8,911 nt of DNA from Rubrobacter sp. GTDB taxonomy: Bacteria; Actinomycetota; Rubrobacteria; Rubrobacterales; Rubrobacteraceae. The translations under genes were made by a program, and so were the position numbers. A model generated the notes under the pieces. That model had not been told where the DNA came from. It did not search any database and worked only from the letters and a program-made list of their open reading frames with translations. The DNA is taken from the NCBI GenBank assembly GCA_016781635.1, contig JADDPY010000452.1, forward strand, positions 1-8,911, given 5' to 3'. Below are positions 5,532 through 8,911 of the stretch, one piece after another; positions within the stretch are counted from its first letter, which is position 1; every line of letters starts with the position of its first letter.

Positions 5532-6851
5532 GTGAGCGGGATCGGCGCCCTTCGGGCGATATGGCGCATGAAGTGGTTGGCTGCGGCTATCTTGCTCGTC
5601 TTCCTCGGGGTGACGGCCGGTGTGACGGCCCTGCTCCCACAGGTGTTTCAGGCGACCGCGACCGTGCGCGTGATCCCCGCCGGCCAGACGGCGGATACCT
5701 TCTCGCAGCTTCAAGCCAACCAAGCGCTCGCGCGCACGTACGCCGAGCTGCTCAGGAGCCCCAACGTCTACACGGAGGCCATGCAGCGCGGGAACCTGTC
5801 CGTAAGCGCCGAAGCGCTCGCGGAGAGCACCACGATCTCCTACGTGGAGGGCACCGAACTCGTACAAATCCAGATCGAGGCCCGGGACCCCGGCGAGGCT
5901 AGCGGGTGGGCCAACACGATAGCGGAGACCTTTGTCGAGGAGAGGGGGGAAGACGGCGGAGGCGAGCGTCTCGTTATCGCGGACCCGGCCCCCGTTCCGT
6001 CGGAGCCGGTGAGCCCGTCCTGGCCGCTAAACCTCGCGCTCGGGCTGTTGCTCGGGACGATGGCCGCGCTGGGCGGGGTCCTGCTGCTCGACTTCTTCGG
6101 CGACCGGATCTACTCGCCGGAGGAGGTCGAGAAGATCGCGGGGGCGCCGATCCTCGGTACCCTGCCGACCCTGAAACTGGGCAAGAGAAAGGACAAGGAG
6201 GTGGCCCGCGACCTCTCCACGTACGAGGAGGCGGTGAGGACCCTGCGGGTGAGCTTGAACTTCGCCCTCGGCGACAGCTCCGGCAAGGGCGTCATCCTGA
6301 TAACCAGCGCCCTCCCCGGTGAGGGGAAGACAACCGTCGCGAGTTATCTGGCGGAGTCCTACGCCCGGGCGCAGCGCCGCTGCCTCCTCATCGACGCGGA
6401 TCTCAGGCGGCCCCAGCTCCATGCCCAGTTCTCCCTGCGCAACCTGCGCGGCCTCTCGAACCTCCTCCTTGAGGGACCGGGGAACCTCTCGGAGACGGCC
6501 TTCACGATGCCGGAAGTCCCCGGTCTTGCCGTGCTGACGAGCGGGCCGATCCCGCCGAACCCGGCCGACCTCCTGGGCCTCGGGGAGACGAAGGTGCTGC
6601 TTCGCTTCATGCGCGAGCGTTTCGACACGATGATCCTCGACAGCCCCCCGGCCCAGGGCCTCGCCGACGCGAGCATCCTCAGCGCCATGTCGGACGGGGT
6701 GATCCTCGTCGTCGACGCCGGGGACGCGCGCCGACGTGCCTTGTCGCGGACGGTCGAGCAGCTTCGCGGCAGCAAGGCCCGCATCCTCGGCGTCGTGCTC
6801 AACAACGCCTCGGAGAAGGAACTCGCGTCTCACTCCTACTCCGATGGGTAG
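5532..6851 (+). CDS. Fused polysaccharide co-polymerase and BY-type tyrosine kinase
   Basis: A 439-residue Wzc/CapAB-like protein that sets polysaccharide chain length and export through cycles of tyrosine autophosphorylation. The chain-length (Wzz-like) part has membrane segments at about 14-36 and 165-187 with an outside loop of about 130 residues, much shorter than in proteobacterial Wzc and closer to the small Gram-positive adaptor. The cytoplasmic kinase has the oligomerisation motif EAVRTLR (233-239), Walker A SALPGEGKTT (259-268), Walker A' LLIDADLRRP (285-294), the PPNPADLL segment (340-347) and Walker B MILDSPP (367-373). The usual C-terminal tyrosine cluster is nearly absent: the tail SHSYSDG holds a single tyrosine, Tyr436. 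The GTG start has GGGAGGG upstream. Its stop overlaps the next gene by 8 bases, so the two are probably translated together. A cognate phosphatase is not seen in the window. Confidence 0.93.
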   Translation: MSGIGALRAIWRMKWLAAAILLVFLGVTAGVTALLPQVFQATATVRVIPAGQTADTFSQLQANQALARTYAELLRSPNVYTEAMQRGNLSVSAEALAESTTISYVEGTELVQIQIEARDPGEASGWANTIAETFVEERGEDGGGERLVIADPAPVPSEPVSPSWPLNLALGLLLGTMAALGGVLLLDFFGDRIYSPEEVEKIAGAPILGTLPTLKLGKRKDKEVARDLSTYEEAVRTLRVSLNFALGDSSGKGVILITSALPGEGKTTVASYLAESYARAQRRCLLIDADLRRPQLHAQFSLRNLRGLSNLLLEGPGNLSETAFTMPEVPGLAVLTSGPIPPNPADLLGLGETKVLLRFMRERFDTMILDSPPAQGLADASILSAMSDGVILVVDAGDARRRALSRTVEQLRGSKARILGVVLNNASEKELASHSYSDG

Positions 6852-8238
6852 GGCGACGAGCAGGGCCGCCGGTCCGGTACGCCCGGCCTGGGCGGCGGGG
6901 GCGCTGCTGCTCGCCGCGCTCGCTGCGACGGCGAGCACCCTGCTCGGCTACCTCGTCTCGCCGGCGATCGTGGCCGGGATGGTCGCGGGGGCGGTCGGGC
7001 TGTGGGTGGCGCTCCGCTACCGGGTGGGCGCGCTCGTGCTGCTCCCGCTCAGCCTCCCGCTCGGCCGCCTGACCTTCGCGGAGGTGGGTCCCGTGCCGCT
7101 CTCCCCCGTCACCGCGCTGGTCGGTCTGATCGGTCTGGCCTGGGCGTGGAGGTTCCTGACCGGGAGGGAGAAGCTCGGCGCCTCAACCCTGCAGCCCCCG
7201 CTCGTCCTGTTCCTGCTCGTCGGCGTCGTCGGGCTCTTTGGCGCGCAGGATACCGTTGTCGCGGCCAAGGTGTTCTTTATCTTCGCCATGGGGGCGACCG
7301 TCTACCTCGTCGCCTCTCAGACGATACGGTCGCCCCGGGAGGTGCGGGCTTTCCTGTGGGCGGTCGCGGTCGCCGCCGCCGCGGTGGGGCTCTACGGGGC
7401 CATGACGGGGCTGGGTGGCGCGGGGGTCGAGTCGTACGGCGGAACAGAGAGTTACGTAAGGGCCGACGGCCTCTTCGGGCACCCCAACCAGCTCGGCGGC
7501 TTCCTCACGCTGACGATCCCGCCGGTCGCCGCCCTGGCGGTCTCCGAGCGCGCCCCGTGGCTGCGAGTGGCGGCTTACGGACTGGCCGCTGCGGCGCTCC
7601 TGGGTCTCGTCCTTACATACTCGAGGGGGGCCTGGGTAGGGACCGGCGCGGGCCTCCTGGCGCTGCTCCCGTCCCTTAGAAAGGGAGCCTGGATCCTGCC
7701 CGGCGCGATCCTCGCCGGGACGTTCGCGACCTCGGGGGCCGTCCTCGAACGACTCGGCTCCATCACGACCGCGGGGAGCGACCCGGCCGTCACCAGCCGT
7801 TTCGACATCATGCGTGCCTCCCTCGGCCTCGTGGCGGAGAACCCGCTCCTTGGCGTCGGTTTCGGGAACTTCCAGGAGGCCTACGGGGACCTCATGGTGC
7901 GAAACCTTCCGCTGCTCTCGTACTCCCTGGAGGTGCCCCCGCAGGCCCATAATCTGTTCGTGAACCTTGCGGCGGAGGTCGGGCTCGTCGGGCTTGTGGC
8001 CTTCGTCGCGCTGCTCGTCGTGGGCTTCCACAAGGCGCTGAAGGTCCACCGCGCCGGTGACTTGCGGACCCGGACCCTGGCGTTGGGCATGGCCGCCGGC
8101 CTGGGCGCGACGCTCGTGCACAACCTCGTGGACGTCACGGTCTATCAGGGGTTCGTCGCGGTCCTGTTCTTCTCCTACCTCGGGGTGCTCGACGCGGCCG
8201 ACCGGATGGACGGCTCGGACGGGACCGACGGTGATTAA
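6844..8238 (+). CDS. O-antigen polymerase/ligase-like membrane protein (Wzy_C family)
   Basis: A 464-residue protein with about ten or more hydrophobic segments across its length. It fits the Wzy/WaaL/RfaL superfamily, which joins lipid-linked repeat units into polymer on the outer face of the membrane. A large outside loop lies between segments, and family landmarks are visible: RADGLFGHPNQLGGFL (206-221), TYSRGAWVG (258-266), NPLLGVGFGNFQEAYG (333-348) and QAHNLFVNLAAEVGLVGLVAF (367-387). I chose the ATG at 6844 because it overlaps the kinase stop by 8 bases and begins just before the first hydrophobic segment. An in-frame ATG at 6736 would add 36 basic, serine-rich residues lying wholly inside the kinase gene, which is not credible. 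The tail DRMDGSDGTDGD is acidic and repetitive. Polymerase is more likely than ligase because the locus carries a chain-length kinase and an initiating transferase. Confidence 0.9.
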   Translation: MGRATSRAAGPVRPAWAAGALLLAALAATASTLLGYLVSPAIVAGMVAGAVGLWVALRYRVGALVLLPLSLPLGRLTFAEVGPVPLSPVTALVGLIGLAWAWRFLTGREKLGASTLQPPLVLFLLVGVVGLFGAQDTVVAAKVFFIFAMGATVYLVASQTIRSPREVRAFLWAVAVAAAAVGLYGAMTGLGGAGVESYGGTESYVRADGLFGHPNQLGGFLTLTIPPVAALAVSERAPWLRVAAYGLAAAALLGLVLTYSRGAWVGTGAGLLALLPSLRKGAWILPGAILAGTFATSGAVLERLGSITTAGSDPAVTSRFDIMRASLGLVAENPLLGVGFGNFQEAYGDLMVRNLPLLSYSLEVPPQAHNLFVNLAAEVGLVGLVAFVALLVVGFHKALKVHRAGDLRTRTLALGMAAGLGATLVHNLVDVTVYQGFVAVLFFSYLGVLDAADRMDGSDGTDGD

Positions 8239-8911
8239 GGCGTTCATCCTCCTGCTGGGACGCCTGGCCCAGGTCTCGCTCGGTCTTCTCGCGGGGCTCG
8301 GGGGCGGGTATCTGGGGGTTTTGGCCGGAGCTACCTTTCTCGAAAGCCGTGAGCGCCCCCGCGGGTCCTCCGGGAGGCCCGAACGCAGGGTCCATTTCGC
8401 CGTCGTGGTTCCGGCGCACGACGAGGAGGGGGTGATCCCGACCGTCCTCGAGAATCTGGAGCGTCTCGAGTATCCCGGGGAGCTCTACGAGGTCTTCGTC
8501 GTCGCGGACAACTGCCGCGACGCGACGGCTGAGGTCGCCCGGGGGTACGACTGCACCGTCTGGGAGCGGGTGGACCCGGACCGCAGGTCGAAGGGCCACG
8601 CCCTGAGTTGGGCCTTCGATAGGGTTCCGCAGGCCTACGAGGCGGTAGTCGTCGTCGACGCCGACAGCGTCGTGGACCCGGGCCTTCTCGCCGCCTTCTC
8701 GCGGTCCTACGACCCCTCGATCGCACTCCAGGGCTCGTATCTCGTCCCGCGAGGGCCCGGCGTGCTCTCGGTGGCGGGGTACGTCGCCGCGGCGCTCCAC
8801 AACGACCTCAAGCCGCGAGGGAGGGAGGCTCTCGGGTGCTCCGCCGGGGTGCTCGGCAACGGGGTGTGCCTCCCGCGCGCCGTCCTCGAGGAGGTGCCCT
8901 GGCGGCGCTTC
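8231..8911 (+). CDS. Family-2 glycosyltransferase, 3' end outside the window
   Basis: An open frame of 227 codons that runs off the right edge without a stop. A hydrophobic N-terminal segment (about 5-35) anchors it to the membrane. The GT-A domain begins at VHFAVVVPAHDEEGVIPTVL (54-73), followed by FVVADNCRDATAEVA (89-103), RSKGHALSWAFD (119-130) and the metal/nucleotide-binding DAD motif in VVVVDADSVVDPGLL (139-153). LGCSAGVLGNGVCLPRAVLE (201-220) matches the later acceptor-side region of this family, so the missing part probably holds the end of the catalytic domain and any C-terminal membrane segments. The GTG start overlaps the polymerase stop (GTGATTAA, 8 bases), implying translational coupling. 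It would add one sugar of the repeat unit; donor and linkage cannot be read from sequence. Confidence 0.9.
   Translation, partial: MIKAFILLLGRLAQVSLGLLAGLGGGYLGVLAGATFLESRERPRGSSGRPERRVHFAVVVPAHDEEGVIPTVLENLERLEYPGELYEVFVVADNCRDATAEVARGYDCTVWERVDPDRRSKGHALSWAFDRVPQAYEAVVVVDADSVVDPGLLAAFSRSYDPSIALQGSYLVPRGPGVLSVAGYVAAALHNDLKPRGREALGCSAGVLGNGVCLPRAVLEEVPWRRF

Noticed and set aside
6736..6843. N-terminal extension of the polymerase frame
   Set aside because: These 36 codons lie inside the kinase gene in another frame and give a serine/arginine-rich stretch unlike the family; the ATG at 6844 fits much better.
6027..6938. Open frame of 303 codons (-) opposite the kinase gene
   Set aside because: Antisense shadow produced by GC-rich third positions of the kinase gene; no recognised motif.
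8135..8800. Open frame of 221 codons (-) at the right end
   Set aside because: Antisense to the family-2 glycosyltransferase, which has clear motifs in the plus frame; the minus product is charged low-complexity sequence.

Overview
The window is high-GC bacterial DNA with dense genes, GTG and ATG starts, and purine-rich ribosome binding sites. The gene set and GC-rich codon use fit a high-GC Gram-positive of the actinobacterial type; a Rubrobacter-like organism is my best guess, made from general gene style and not from any search. The content is part of an exopolysaccharide or capsule locus of the Wzx/Wzy type, with two regulatory-looking intergenic regions.

Layout. Positions 31-378 (+) encode a small PRC-barrel-like protein. 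It ends at a perfect 10-bp hairpin (388-410) shared with the convergent gene at 415-1458 (-), an extended short-chain NAD-dependent epimerase/dehydratase, probably acting on nucleotide sugars. Upstream of that gene, also on the minus strand, lies a LuxR/NarL-type regulator (1557 to 2171 or 2207). Its receiver domain has lost the phosphorylation residues. A hairpin at 1521-1546 separates the two genes. A gene-free stretch of about 440 bases (2208-2645) follows. Its left half is relatively AT-rich and full of inverted repeats; its right half is a chain of potential RNA hairpins. Then come a polyprenyl-phosphate sugar-1-phosphate transferase (annotated 2646-4229, +, start uncertain), a family-4 type glycosyltransferase on the opposite strand (4195-5403, -) whose 3' end overlaps it by 35 bases, and a divergent intergenic region (5404-5531) carrying a 12-bp tandem repeat. 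Last is a plus-strand operon: fused chain-length regulator/BY-kinase (5532-6851), O-antigen polymerase/ligase-like membrane protein (6844-8238), and a family-2 glycosyltransferase (8231 to the window end, incomplete). Consecutive genes of this operon overlap by 8 bases each.

How the genes fit together (inference from families). The sugar transferase would place the first sugar phosphate on undecaprenyl phosphate, and the two glycosyltransferases would extend the repeat unit. The Wzy-like protein would polymerise it outside the membrane, and the Wzc/CapAB-like kinase would control chain length through phosphorylation cycles. The epimerase would supply an activated sugar. The LuxR-type regulator, divergent from the initiating transferase, is a candidate local switch. 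No flippase, phosphatase or export gene is visible here, so the locus very likely continues past the right edge.

I see no rRNA, tRNA, CRISPR array, insertion sequence or phage gene. I do not see a clearly new multi-gene system. The most unusual parts are the non-phosphorylatable regulator paired with the repeat-rich intergenic region, and the tandem repeat in front of the kinase operon.
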